Positions 1 to 5,272 of a stretch of 5,272 nt of DNA are shown here, piece by piece. The first letter of the stretch is position 1, and each line of letters opens with the position of its first letter. Origin of the DNA: Planctomycetota bacterium (GTDB lineage: Bacteria > Planctomycetota > Planctomycetia > Planctomycetales > Planctomycetaceae); contig JAADHY010000419.1 of NCBI GenBank assembly GCA_013151585.1, positions 1-5,272 of the forward strand, given 5' to 3'. A program made the position numbers and the translations under genes. Under the pieces are notes generated by a model. The model had not been told where the DNA came from and did not search any database. It saw only the letters and a program-made list of their open reading frames with translations.

Positions 1-1256
1 TCCCGGATGAAAAGCGTTTTGCCACCGGGAACCCACTTGCCCTTACTCGTGAAGGATACCAGTGTGCCGCCCGCCGTACTCTTGATCCAAGCGGCGATCG
101 TGTAATCCCGACCGCCCAGACGGACGGCCTCCGATCGATCCACGGTCGCTCGCCGCTTCTTGTTGTCGAAGCGCAAGCCGCCGCTGCGTTTCCCATTGGC
201 CCACTGCGCGCCGGCCAAGTGAGCCCGCAAACCCAGCGGACGACTTCGGGCCAATTTGCCCGTTCCCTGATCGAACGTCCAATGTGCGATCAGACCTTCG
301 GATGGGACCGCCGGCTTGCCGGCTCTTTGACGCTCGACCGCCCGCGTTACTGACAAATCGCCGAAGACGATAAGGCGTTCGCTTGCGGGGGCCGTTGCCA
401 CGACGGCGGCCTTGCGTTTTCCCGCATCGCCGGCGGCCGGATTGGCGTCGTTGGCAGTTGCTGCGGCGTCGGCGGCCGGCAAAGCCGACTTCTTGACAGG
501 ACCAACATCGTCCATCGACAGGAACGTTGTCGGTGCGGGACGGCATTCGATCACGCGCAGCAAGAGCTCGGTCGCCGTTGGCGGCACATTCAAGGTGCGA
601 GTAAAGGAGGCAGCCGAGCCGGCCGTCTCGAACCCAGGTGAATCGAGAATCCGTGCGCGGCCCACTGTGTACGCCAAGACCACTCGCTCTCCGCACAGGT
701 ACAGTCCCTGGTAGTGAGCCCACGGGCGCGGCAGCGGGCCGTAGGGCTGCGGCCGCGGATCGTCGAAGCGACCGTCCGATGCCCAACCAGGAGCCAGCCG
801 ATTGCCGAAGACTTGCACGCCATCAATCCACGGATGTGTCCAATGCGATCCGTCGAAGACCAAGTTGGTCCATGTGATCCGGCCACCGGACCAACCGGCT
901 GCATAGCGCAAAAGGTCTGAGTCAAACAGAACATACGCCTGTGATTGGCGGTCCACGCAAATCATGATCCCTTTGTACGCGATATTGCCGACCGGATGGG
1001 GAGCCTCGATTGTCGCCGTCAGGAAAGGGCCGTAGTCCATGTCGATCCAGGGTTTGCCCGTCAGCGTGCGGGAGGCGTCCGACAATCCGCTGTCCGTTTG
1101 GCCCCGCGGTGTCGCACCAATCGGACCACCAGCCGGAACCGGCAGAGCGGCTCCTACCCACGTGCTTATCACCGCAACCCACACAAAGCCACGCGACCGG
1201 ACGCGCGACGGACGATGGCAGCGGACCGACAACGACTTCCTCGGAAACATCGACAT
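1..1256 (-). CDS. Exported DUF6797-like + LamG (jelly-roll) protein, 3' end beyond the window
   Basis: The frame is open for 418 codons from the ATG at 1256-1254 to the window edge, so the C-terminus is missing. An in-frame stop at 1295-1293 and the lack of other start codons between it and 1256 fix the start (a second ATG lies two codons in, at 1250). Residues 1-43 look like a signal peptide: Arg/Lys-rich n-region, hydrophobic stretch FVWVAVISTWVGAALPVPA, likely cleavage after VPA. Residues about 70-236 resemble DUF6797 as I remember it from planctomycetes (MDYGPFLTATIEAP near 73, DLLRYAAGW, FDGSHWTHPWIDG, then HYQGLYLCGERVVLAYTVG). An Ala-rich linker (about 253-292) follows. From about 320 a LamG/concanavalin-like fold begins (GLIAHWTFDQG, GGLRFD, YTIAAWIKS). 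Planctomycete proteins of this kind often continue into cytochrome c CxxCH or other binding domains, but none is visible here. Probably periplasmic or surface-located; ligand unknown. Divergent from the gene at 1608. Domain identities are from memory. Confidence 0.88.
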   Translation of the reverse strand, partial: MSMFPRKSLSVRCHRPSRVRSRGFVWVAVISTWVGAALPVPAGGPIGATPRGQTDSGLSDASRTLTGKPWIDMDYGPFLTATIEAPHPVGNIAYKGIMICVDRQSQAYVLFDSDLLRYAAGWSGGRITWTNLVFDGSHWTHPWIDGVQVFGNRLAPGWASDGRFDDPRPQPYGPLPRPWAHYQGLYLCGERVVLAYTVGRARILDSPGFETAGSAASFTRTLNVPPTATELLLRVIECRPAPTTFLSMDDVGPVKKSALPAADAAATANDANPAAGDAGKRKAAVVATAPASERLIVFGDLSVTRAVERQRAGKPAVPSEGLIAHWTFDQGTGKLARSRPLGLRAHLAGAQWANGKRSGGLRFDNKKRRATVDRSEAVRLGGRDYTIAAWIKSTAGGTLVSFTSKGKWVPGGKTLFIR

Positions 1257-1269
1257 GCTCTTGCCAGTA

Positions 1270-1275
1270 CTCCTT
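1270..1275 (-). promoter_or_regulatory. Ribosome binding site of the DUF6797/LamG gene (long spacing)
   Basis: AAGGAG on the minus strand, 13 bases before the ATG at 1256. The match is strong but the spacing is longer than the usual 5-10 bases. No closer ATG, GTG or TTG exists in frame, so the site supports the ATG at 1256 by default rather than by ideal spacing. Confidence 0.5.
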
Positions 1276-1326
1276 GCTGACTCGGATTCTCCTCATCGTT
1301 GGGAAAGACATTTGATGTGGTTGTAC

Positions 1327-1354
1327 GTTATCCAAAGAACGACCACCGCGACAA
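1327..1354 (-). promoter_or_regulatory. Candidate sigma70-type promoter for the leftward gene
   Basis: Read on the minus strand: TTGTCG (1354-1349; 4 of 6 matches to TTGACA), a 16-base spacer, then GATAAC (1332-1327; 4 of 6 matches to TATAAT). The start point would lie near 1320, giving a leader of about 64 bases. Both boxes are imperfect and planctomycete promoters are not well defined, so this is tentative. Confidence 0.3.
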
Positions 1355-1410
1355 GCGCGGACCGCCGTCCTGGAACGCCGCGGCGACGTACCGCAAAAGG
1401 ACCACTGCTG

Positions 1411-1439
1411 TTGACAAGCCGGCGAAATGGCCGTAGATT
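1411..1439 (+). promoter_or_regulatory. Candidate sigma70-type promoter for the rightward gene at 1608
   Basis: A perfect TTGACA (1411-1416) is followed by a 17-base spacer and TAGATT (1434-1439; 4 of 6 matches to TATAAT). Transcription would begin near 1446 and leave a leader of about 160 bases. It sits between the two divergent starts, about 60 bases from the candidate leftward promoter, where a shared regulator could act on both. Confidence 0.45.
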
Positions 1440-1457
1440 CAAGCCGCAAATCGTTGC

Positions 1458-1476
1458 CCTCTCGGCTTCTGAGAGG
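1458..1476 (+). repeat. Short inverted repeat in the predicted 5' leader
   Basis: CCTCTC (1458-1463) and GAGAGG (1471-1476) form a perfect 6-bp stem around a 7-base loop. It would lie about 12 bases after the predicted transcript start. It may be a 5' stabilising hairpin or a protein site. It has no T-tract, so it is not an intrinsic terminator. A stem this short can occur by chance. Confidence 0.3.
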
Positions 1477-1594
1477 CGGCGGGTCAACCGACGAGGAAAT
1501 CTCTCGTCGACTTTCGCGTCTGTGTTTCTGAAGGGGTGTGGTTGCCGAGCCAGATTCTGCCGTGGGGAGGTTCGTGTGCGGACGGAGCAGGATC

Positions 1595-1599
1595 GGGGA
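1595..1599 (+). promoter_or_regulatory. Ribosome binding site favouring the ATG at 1608
   Basis: GGGGA at 1595-1599 lies 8 bases before the ATG at 1608. A competing GGAG at 1584-1587 would serve the in-frame ATG at 1599 with an 11-base gap. The frame also extends up to an ATG at 1536, but the extra residues there would sit in front of the signal peptide. The site at 1595 fits the shortest and most typical exported form. Confidence 0.4.
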
Positions 1600-1607
1600 T
1601 GCCCGGC

Positions 1608-2738
1608 ATGAGAACACTTCCCGGCAGTCTGATAGGCTTGGCAACGCTCGCGTTTGCTCTTGCGCCTGGCCTCGCCCATGCACAGCGTTCCCGGACTGAA
1701 GACCGAGCCCGCGCCCCCAAAACCGAAGTCTCCGTCGAGTTGCTGGCCGAAGGTGGTGTCGCGGCGGGGTTGGCGGCTCAGCAGTGGGGGCGAGTTTTTC
1801 AACAGTTGGGCGTCCCGCTGCGGATTCGTCGCCCTATTCTGGACGACGAGCCGGAGGTCAAGGAGCAGCGATTCGGTACGATCCGGCGCGTGACGGCCGT
1901 CGGCCGCCTCCAGCAGACCGGACGCATCACGTTTCCGGACCGCAGCTTCACGCTCCGCGACATTGATCGCCTGAAAGAATGGCTGCGCGAGCTGCAGACT
2001 TATGGAGCCCAAGGTTCCCCTGAAGGCAAACCGGCTTTCGGCCTGTCGCCGAAGCAGTTCCAGCAGGTTTTCCAAGCCCTCACCCCCCAACTGGAAGTTG
2101 AAGTTCACGGCAAGGGCTTGCAGGAAGCGCTGGCAACCTTGCCTCTGCCGGATGCATTCCCAATTCATCTCTCGGTCGCAGCCAAGGAGCTGGTGCGGCA
2201 GACAAGTGACACTCGATGCTCACAACACTTGAAGGGGCTGAGCCTCGGCACAGCGCTGGCCGCGCTGCTGAACGACTTCGGCCTCGGCTTCCGGCCGTCA
2301 CGAACGCCCTCCGGAGACATCGAACTGCGTGTGGAACCACTCGAAGAAGGCCACGACCATTGGCCGGTCGGCTGGGAACTGCCCGAGGACGTGTCGCGGC
2401 TGGAACTGGCTCGCGACTTCTTCAAGCTGCGCCCCCTCGAATACCGCGACGAGCCCTTGCCCGATCTTTTGCGAGCGGTGTCCGCCGCTTCGGGAATACC
2501 GATCCTCGTCGATACGCATCAGATTCGAAAAGAGGGCATCGATTTAAGCCGCCTGCGGGTCCGGTTTCCACGACGGCAGGCTTCTTGGAGCCTTTTGCTG
2601 CGTGCGGCGACAACGCCTCATAAACTGACCCGTCGGTTGCGGTTGGACGAGGCGGGACGCCTTTTGGTTTGGATCACATCGCTCCGCAAGTCCTTGAAAG
2701 AACGCAGAACGAAAGGAATACGTCGTCCAGGCAGTTAA
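1608..2738 (+). CDS. Exported protein of unknown function with two STN-like modules
   Basis: Encodes 376 residues from the ATG at 1608 (alternatives in frame at 1599 and 1536). Residues 1-25 form a clear signal peptide (MRTLPGSLIGLATLAFALA, cleavage after AHA), so the mature protein acts outside the cytoplasm. Residues about 40-165 form an N-terminal region I cannot assign; it includes QQWGRVFQQLGVPLRIRRP and a stretch ending KEWLRELQTYGAQG. Residues about 185-244 and 275-359 each show the pattern of a short secretin/TonB N-terminal (STN-like) module: a strand, an 'LxxxLxxLLxxxGL' helix (SLGTALAALLNDFGLGFR; LPDLLRAVSAASGIPILVD) and a closing strand (IELRVEP; GRLLVWITS). No transmembrane beta-domain or catalytic motif is visible, so it is not a secretin. 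The last 18 residues are strongly basic, with 8 Lys/Arg. STN-like modules usually bind partner proteins or glycans; any such role here is inference. A candidate promoter lies at 1411-1439. Confidence 0.85.
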   Translation: MRTLPGSLIGLATLAFALAPGLAHAQRSRTEDRARAPKTEVSVELLAEGGVAAGLAAQQWGRVFQQLGVPLRIRRPILDDEPEVKEQRFGTIRRVTAVGRLQQTGRITFPDRSFTLRDIDRLKEWLRELQTYGAQGSPEGKPAFGLSPKQFQQVFQALTPQLEVEVHGKGLQEALATLPLPDAFPIHLSVAAKELVRQTSDTRCSQHLKGLSLGTALAALLNDFGLGFRPSRTPSGDIELRVEPLEEGHDHWPVGWELPEDVSRLELARDFFKLRPLEYRDEPLPDLLRAVSAASGIPILVDTHQIRKEGIDLSRLRVRFPRRQASWSLLLRAATTPHKLTRRLRLDEAGRLLVWITSLRKSLKERRTKGIRRPGS

Positions 2739-2746
2739 CACAACCT

Positions 2747-2780
2747 GCAAGGCCCGATCGTCGTCCGAATGAGGGCTTGC
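2747..2780 (+). terminator. Terminator-like hairpin after the STN-like gene
   Basis: GCAAG-CCC (2747-2751 and 2753-2755, with G2752 bulged) pairs with GGGCTTGC (2773-2780), an 8-bp stem around a 17-base loop that begins 8 bases after the stop codon. No T-run follows, so it is not a classical intrinsic terminator. It could protect the mRNA 3' end or act with Rho. Confidence 0.3.
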
Positions 2781-2892
2781 GTACCGTTCCGCAGTCCGGT
2801 CGGCAAAAGACGTTAACCTGCAAAAGTCGGCAAGGGGCAGGGCTAAGGGTCTTTCGGTCAAATCCTCCGCTCGCACGCGTTGTCGGAGTGCG

Positions 2893-2931
2893 GCCGAGAC
2901 CGCGATCGAGGCTGTTGGATCGGTGGTCGGC
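2893..2931 (+). repeat. Imperfect GC-rich inverted repeat
   Basis: GCCGA (2893-2897) pairs with TCGGC (2927-2931), and CGATC (2903-2907) pairs with GATCG (2918-2922). Two further C-G pairs and a small internal loop lie between these stems, and the end loop is 10 bases. There is no following T-tract. It may be a secondary termination or processing structure; chance is possible in GC-rich DNA. Confidence 0.25.
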
Positions 2932-3001
2932 GAGCGTCAATATACAGAAGATGACATAGATGGCGCGAAAAGGAAACTTGGTCAATTGAGGCGATTTGGT
3001 T

Positions 3002-3030
3002 TTGACATCTGAGCTTCATCCTCGTATCGT
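3002..3030 (+). promoter_or_regulatory. Candidate sigma70-type promoter for the two-gene membrane-protein unit
   Basis: A perfect TTGACA (3002-3007), a 17-base spacer, and TATCGT (3025-3030; 4 of 6 matches to TATAAT). The start point would be near 3037, giving a leader of about 130 bases before the ATG at 3168. The spacer and perfect -35 match the arrangement at 1411-1439. The -10 overlaps a small palindrome. Confidence 0.5.
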
Positions 3031-3035
3031 GATAC
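3024..3035. promoter_or_regulatory. Palindrome over the -10 box, possible operator
   Basis: GTATC (3024-3028) and GATAC (3031-3035) are exact inverted copies separated by two bases. They cover the whole predicted -10 box and run to just before the start point. A dimeric repressor bound here would block the promoter. The arms are only 5 bases, so the assignment is a guess from position and symmetry. Confidence 0.3.
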
Positions 3036-3167
3036 TCGCACATCGGCGAGGACCTTTCTACGGTTTGTCTGTTTTTTGCCGGAAAAATTCGTTGTGGGAA
3101 GCGGATTCGTCCCTGTAGTCACGGTTCTTCAACTTTCACTTTTCAAAAGAAAAAGGGAGAGCGGGCC

Positions 3168-3920
3168 ATGTCCAATGAAGAAACACCAAAGGTCGAAACG
3201 GGATCTGCGGCGGCCGAGTTGACGGCGCAGGTCGAGGCGTTGGAAAAAGAGTTCCAAAAGGTGCTGCGCGCCACGGCTCGAGGGAAACGGGTTCGTTTGG
3301 TGATCCTGCTGCTAGTCCTCCTTTTCATCTGTGTTGTGTTTTGGGCCTTTTGGGGACTGGCGAACCGGGTCCGAAGCCAGGAGAACTTGAACGAAATCAT
3401 GGCGTTGGCGCAAGAGCGGATGGGGGGCACCGGCGGTACCTTGCAGCGGGAAGCAACCCGGCTGGTCGAGAACGTGCAGCCGGTTCTGCTTGAAGCTCTG
3501 CAAAAGCAAATCGAGAAGGATATGCCCCGGTACCAGGAAGAATTTACGAAGCAGCAGAAGATCCTGCTAGAAAATTTACGGGCGGAGTTGCAGAAAAAGT
3601 TCACCCATCCGGACCAGCAACTCTTGGACCAATACATGGAGATTCTGGTCGAAGAGTTTCCGGAGGCAAAGGACGAGCAGCTCCAGCAGCGTGTCGTGGG
3701 CAACTTGACGCGCGCTATGGAAGACATGGTTGCCAAGTACTACGTGGATGAATTCGAAGCACAACTGAACGAGATGTATGAGACCTGGGAGGAATTCCCA
3801 GTCGCCGACCCACCTGCCGAGGGCGATCTTCCTCTGGCCCAGCAGATGCTGTACTTGCTTGGAGACCTCTTCAAGCCACGCATCATGACCTACGAGCTCG
3901 CTAAGGACGTCGAGCAATAG
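3168..3920 (+). CDS. Single-pass membrane protein with charged helical domain, unknown function
   Basis: Encodes 250 residues. The start is well supported: GGGAG at 3155-3159 lies 8 bases before the ATG. Residues 18-32 form a perfect heptad pattern (L18, V22, L25, F29, V32). A basic stretch (R38, K40, R41, R43) follows, then one strong membrane segment at 44-66 (LVILLLVLLFICVVFWAFW). The basic residues before it predict N-terminus inside and the rest in the periplasm. Residues 70-210 are rich in Glu, Gln, Lys and Leu and look largely helical, probably coiled coil (for example QKQIEKDMPRYQEEFTKQQK). The last 40 residues are more hydrophobic. The gene ends in tandem TAG TAG stops. No enzymatic motif is visible. 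The gene at 4015 has the same layout, so the two may be diverged duplicates and may pair through their helices. Function is not recognised; an envelope structural or scaffolding role is inference. Confidence 0.88.
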   Translation: MSNEETPKVETGSAAAELTAQVEALEKEFQKVLRATARGKRVRLVILLLVLLFICVVFWAFWGLANRVRSQENLNEIMALAQERMGGTGGTLQREATRLVENVQPVLLEALQKQIEKDMPRYQEEFTKQQKILLENLRAELQKKFTHPDQQLLDQYMEILVEEFPEAKDEQLQQRVVGNLTRAMEDMVAKYYVDEFEAQLNEMYETWEEFPVADPPAEGDLPLAQQMLYLLGDLFKPRIMTYELAKDVEQ

Positions 3921-3942
3921 TAGCGTCAGAGAAAGTTGCGGG

Positions 3943-3958
3943 CGTTTTTGGCAAAACG
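3943..3958 (+). repeat. Small AT-rich hairpin between the two membrane-protein genes
   Basis: CGTTTT (3943-3948) and AAAACG (3953-3958) form a 6-bp stem with a 4-base loop, in the 94-base gap between the two genes. It is weak and the T-run at 3981-3986 is too distant for an intrinsic terminator, so read-through into the next gene is expected. It could affect mRNA processing and the ratio of the two products. Confidence 0.25.
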
Positions 3959-4014
3959 GCAGGTGTCATTCATCGGAGTTCTTTTTTCTTCAGATTTGGA
4001 AAGGGTCGGTCATC

Positions 4015-5193
4015 ATGTCAGAGACACCTTCAAACGGCAACGCGCAAAACCTGGAAGATCGGCTGAAGAAACTGAATCAAGACCTGGAAAAGTTCCGCAA
4101 GAAAACGACGGCGTCGGCCATCGTAACGGGCGTGGTGGGCGCGATCATCCTGTTGCTGCTCTGCGGCTATTTTGCCTATGGCTATTCCAAGGTGAGCCCT
4201 GCCTTGCAACCGCAGTTCCTGGTGGACGTTGCCACCGAGATGATTGAAACGCAGGTTCCGGCTCTGCGAAAACAGTTGGAGCAACAGATCAATGCCAATG
4301 CGGAGACCTGGGCCGAACAATTGAGCGAGCAGTTCGTGGCCAGGATGCCCTGGGCCCGGGAGCAAATCGAGAAGTATGCGCTCCAGCAGGTGGACACCAT
4401 CATGGAGCAAGCCTTGACGATGACGAAAGACCAGTTTCGTCAAGTGCTCCGAAACAACCGCGACCTGATGCGGCAAACCTTCAAAGAGCTGGCACGGAGT
4501 GAGAAGGTTTCGCAAGAAACACTAGAGGCGATGGAGAAGGCGATCGAGGAGCAGTTGCAAGCGGAATTGGAAGACCATGCCAAAGTCATCCTTGAAAAGC
4601 TGACTCAGTTGAACCGGGCTCTGAAAGACCTGCAGAAAGGCGAGCATCTAACGGCGGATGAGGTCAAAATGCGGGAAGTGCTGATGATTGCTCGGCGGTT
4701 GCAGCTCGAAGAGGCGGATCCCAGCCTCCGTGGCAAGAAACTGCCGAAACCAGAACTCCCGTCCAAAACACCAGTCTCGCAACCGGCGCCGGTGAAGAAA
4801 GCCGAACCCGCGAAGAAAAGCGAGCCAGTCAAGAAGGCCGCGCCGAAGCAGCCTGCCCCGGCCAAGAAGGCGGCTCCGACCCAAAAACCGGTTCCCGCTG
4901 CCGAAAAGAAGCCGGCGGCCGCAAAATCTGCGAAGCCGGCTCCCAAGAAAGCCGCTTCCGCTGCTCAACCGATGAAGAAACCCGAACCGGCGAAGAAACC
5001 GGCGGTCAAGAAGCCTGAGCCGGCGAAGAAACCGGCGGCCGCTCCTCCGCCGAAGAAACAGGCCAAGCCGGCCAAGAAAGCGGCCAGCAAGCCCGCCTCC
5101 AAACCGGCCGCCAAGAAACCGGCAAAACCGGCCGAGAAAAAGCCAGCAGACGAGGCCAAAAAAGTGCCCGAGAAAAAAGCCGACAAGAAATAG
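4015..5193 (+). CDS. Single-pass membrane protein with helical domain and long Lys/Ala/Pro tail
   Basis: Encodes 392 residues. GGAAAGGG at 3998-4005 lies 9 bases before the ATG. Residues 13-27 form a perfect heptad helix (L13, L17, L20, L24, F27), followed by basic residues (R28, K29, K30) and one membrane segment at about 34-57 (IVTGVVGAIILLLLCGYFAY). Charge places the N-terminus in the cytoplasm. Residues 62-235 are a charged, mostly helical domain (for example AREQIEKYALQQVDTIMEQA) without catalytic motifs. Residues 241-392 are a low-complexity tail: 46 Lys, 38 Ala and 34 Pro among 152, with about 18 Lys-Lys pairs and no Arg, Gly, Cys, His, Asn, Ile or aromatic residue. Such tails occur in TonB and TolA (periplasmic spacers) and in histone-H1-like proteins (DNA binding). 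The predicted topology favours the first, but only a topology test can decide. It shares its N-terminal plan with the gene at 3168 and is probably cotranscribed with it. Confidence 0.9.
   Translation: MSETPSNGNAQNLEDRLKKLNQDLEKFRKKTTASAIVTGVVGAIILLLLCGYFAYGYSKVSPALQPQFLVDVATEMIETQVPALRKQLEQQINANAETWAEQLSEQFVARMPWAREQIEKYALQQVDTIMEQALTMTKDQFRQVLRNNRDLMRQTFKELARSEKVSQETLEAMEKAIEEQLQAELEDHAKVILEKLTQLNRALKDLQKGEHLTADEVKMREVLMIARRLQLEEADPSLRGKKLPKPELPSKTPVSQPAPVKKAEPAKKSEPVKKAAPKQPAPAKKAAPTQKPVPAAEKKPAAAKSAKPAPKKAASAAQPMKKPEPAKKPAVKKPEPAKKPAAAPPPKKQAKPAKKAASKPASKPAAKKPAKPAEKKPADEAKKVPEKKADKK
4735..5190 (+). repeat. Low-complexity coding repeat for the Lys/Ala/Pro tail
   Basis: The stretch repeats AAG/AAA pairs with GCG/GCC and CCG codons, encoding degenerate units such as PAKKAAP, PEPAKKPA and KPAKKA. 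Units vary in length, and only the pair at 4975-5040 is a clear tandem copy. Such DNA can change length by slippage or recombination, and it may be misassembled in short-read data. It keeps one open frame throughout. Confidence 0.85.
4975..5040 (+). repeat. Two tandem 33-base units
   Basis: Units at 4975-5007 and 5008-5040 encode KKPEPAKKPAV and KKPEPAKKPAA. They match at 29 of 33 bases, with an exact 19-base core at 4987-5005 and 5020-5038. Three of the four differences are silent, so the peptide has been better kept than the DNA. Confidence 0.85.
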
Positions 5194-5202
5194 CCTCCCG
5201 GC

Positions 5203-5248
5203 GCCGAAGCTCGGCTCGGCCCGTCCGATTCGGCCGGCTTAGAAGCCG
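5203..5248 (+). terminator. Pair of hairpins after the last gene, possible terminator
   Basis: GCCGA/TCGGC (5203-5207 and 5211-5215) is a 5-bp stem with a 3-base loop, starting 9 bases after the stop codon. CGGCTT/AAGCCG (5235-5240 and 5243-5248) is a second, 6-base inverted repeat around two bases. Only TTAG follows the second, so there is no proper T-tract. The position suggests transcript end or mRNA protection, but the call is weak. Confidence 0.35.
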
Positions 5249-5272
5249 TTAGATAAGAAGTGGTGCGGTTCG

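Larger units (their letters stand above)
2739..3167. other. Intergenic region of 429 bases, no convincing gene
   Basis: Open frames here and antisense into the neighbours give products without domain patterns, signal peptides or good ribosome binding sites. The left part holds inverted repeats at 2747-2780 and 2893-2931 that may end the upstream transcript. An 8-base direct repeat, GTCGGCAA, occurs at 2799-2806 and 2826-2833. The right part holds the promoter at 3002-3030 and a T-rich leader of about 130 bases before the next gene. An unannotated small RNA cannot be excluded. Confidence 0.6.

Noticed and set aside
43..786. Long Arg-rich open frame on the minus strand, 247 codons
   Set aside because: It is another frame of the DUF6797/LamG gene. 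Its product is Arg/Gly/Ser-rich without domain pattern, while the adjacent minus frame gives a signal peptide and recognisable domains over the whole span.
1293..2168. Minus-strand open frame of 291 codons antisense to the STN-like gene
   Set aside because: It opposes a plus-strand gene that has a clear signal peptide and structured domains. The antisense product lacks a ribosome binding site and any domain pattern, and it also crosses the divergent promoter region.
2674..2985. Minus-strand open frame of 103 codons in the intergenic gap
   Set aside because: It overlaps the end of the upstream gene, has odd cysteine-rich composition and no credible start signals. It looks like a chance frame in GC-rich DNA.
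3139..3149. CTTTT-C-AAAAG inverted repeat just before the gene at 3168
   Set aside because: Short, AT-only arms with a one-base centre cannot form an RNA hairpin and are likely by chance in the A/T-rich leader.
3979..3993. Pyrimidine-rich tract ending in CAG, resembling a splice acceptor or a terminator T-run
   Set aside because: The context is bacterial and no GC-rich stem lies directly before the T-run. The tract sits just ahead of the ribosome binding site of the next gene.
4605..5186. Gly/Ala/Phe-rich minus-strand frames opposite the Lys/Ala/Pro tail
   Set aside because: They are the mirror of the repetitive AAG/GCC/CCG codons (giving Phe, Gly/Ala and Gly). They have no independent start signals and depend wholly on the tail repeat.
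4735..5190. Possible CRISPR or satellite-type array in the repeats
   Set aside because: The repeats are degenerate, have no regular spacers, keep a multiple of three and one open reading frame, and are explained by the protein tail.

Overview
The window most likely comes from a planctomycete, probably of the Pirellula/Thermogutta type. The evidence is a secreted protein that joins a DUF6797-like region to a LamG jelly-roll, a combination I associate with Planctomycetes. Three more long, moderately GC-rich genes carry signal peptides or membrane anchors and lack familiar enzyme motifs. This assignment rests on remembered family features and was not searched.

Layout. Positions 1-1256 (minus strand) hold the 5' part of a large exported DUF6797 + LamG protein, which runs off the left edge. 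Positions 1257-1607 are a divergent intergenic region with one candidate promoter per direction and a small hairpin in the rightward leader. Positions 1608-2738 (plus) encode a 376-residue exported protein of unknown function; its C-terminal half looks like two secretin/TonB short N-terminal (STN)-like modules. Positions 2739-3167 are non-coding: weak terminator-like inverted repeats, then a good promoter (perfect TTGACA, 17-base spacer) with a short palindrome over its -10. Positions 3168-3920 and 4015-5193 (plus) encode two single-pass membrane proteins with the same layout: a short N-terminal heptad helix, basic residues, one membrane segment and a long charged helical domain. The second adds a 152-residue tail made almost only of Lys, Ala and Pro. 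The last 79 bases carry two small hairpins that may end the transcript.

How the genes may work together. All four products are predicted to be exported or membrane-anchored, so this is a cell-envelope neighbourhood. The last two genes are adjacent, on one strand, 94 bases apart and built alike, so they are probably one transcription unit and perhaps diverged duplicates whose products pair. The Lys/Ala/Pro tail resembles both TonB/TolA-type periplasmic spacers and histone-H1-like tails. Charge distribution around the membrane segment favours a periplasmic tail. No enzymatic system, mobile element, CRISPR array or RNA gene was recognised.
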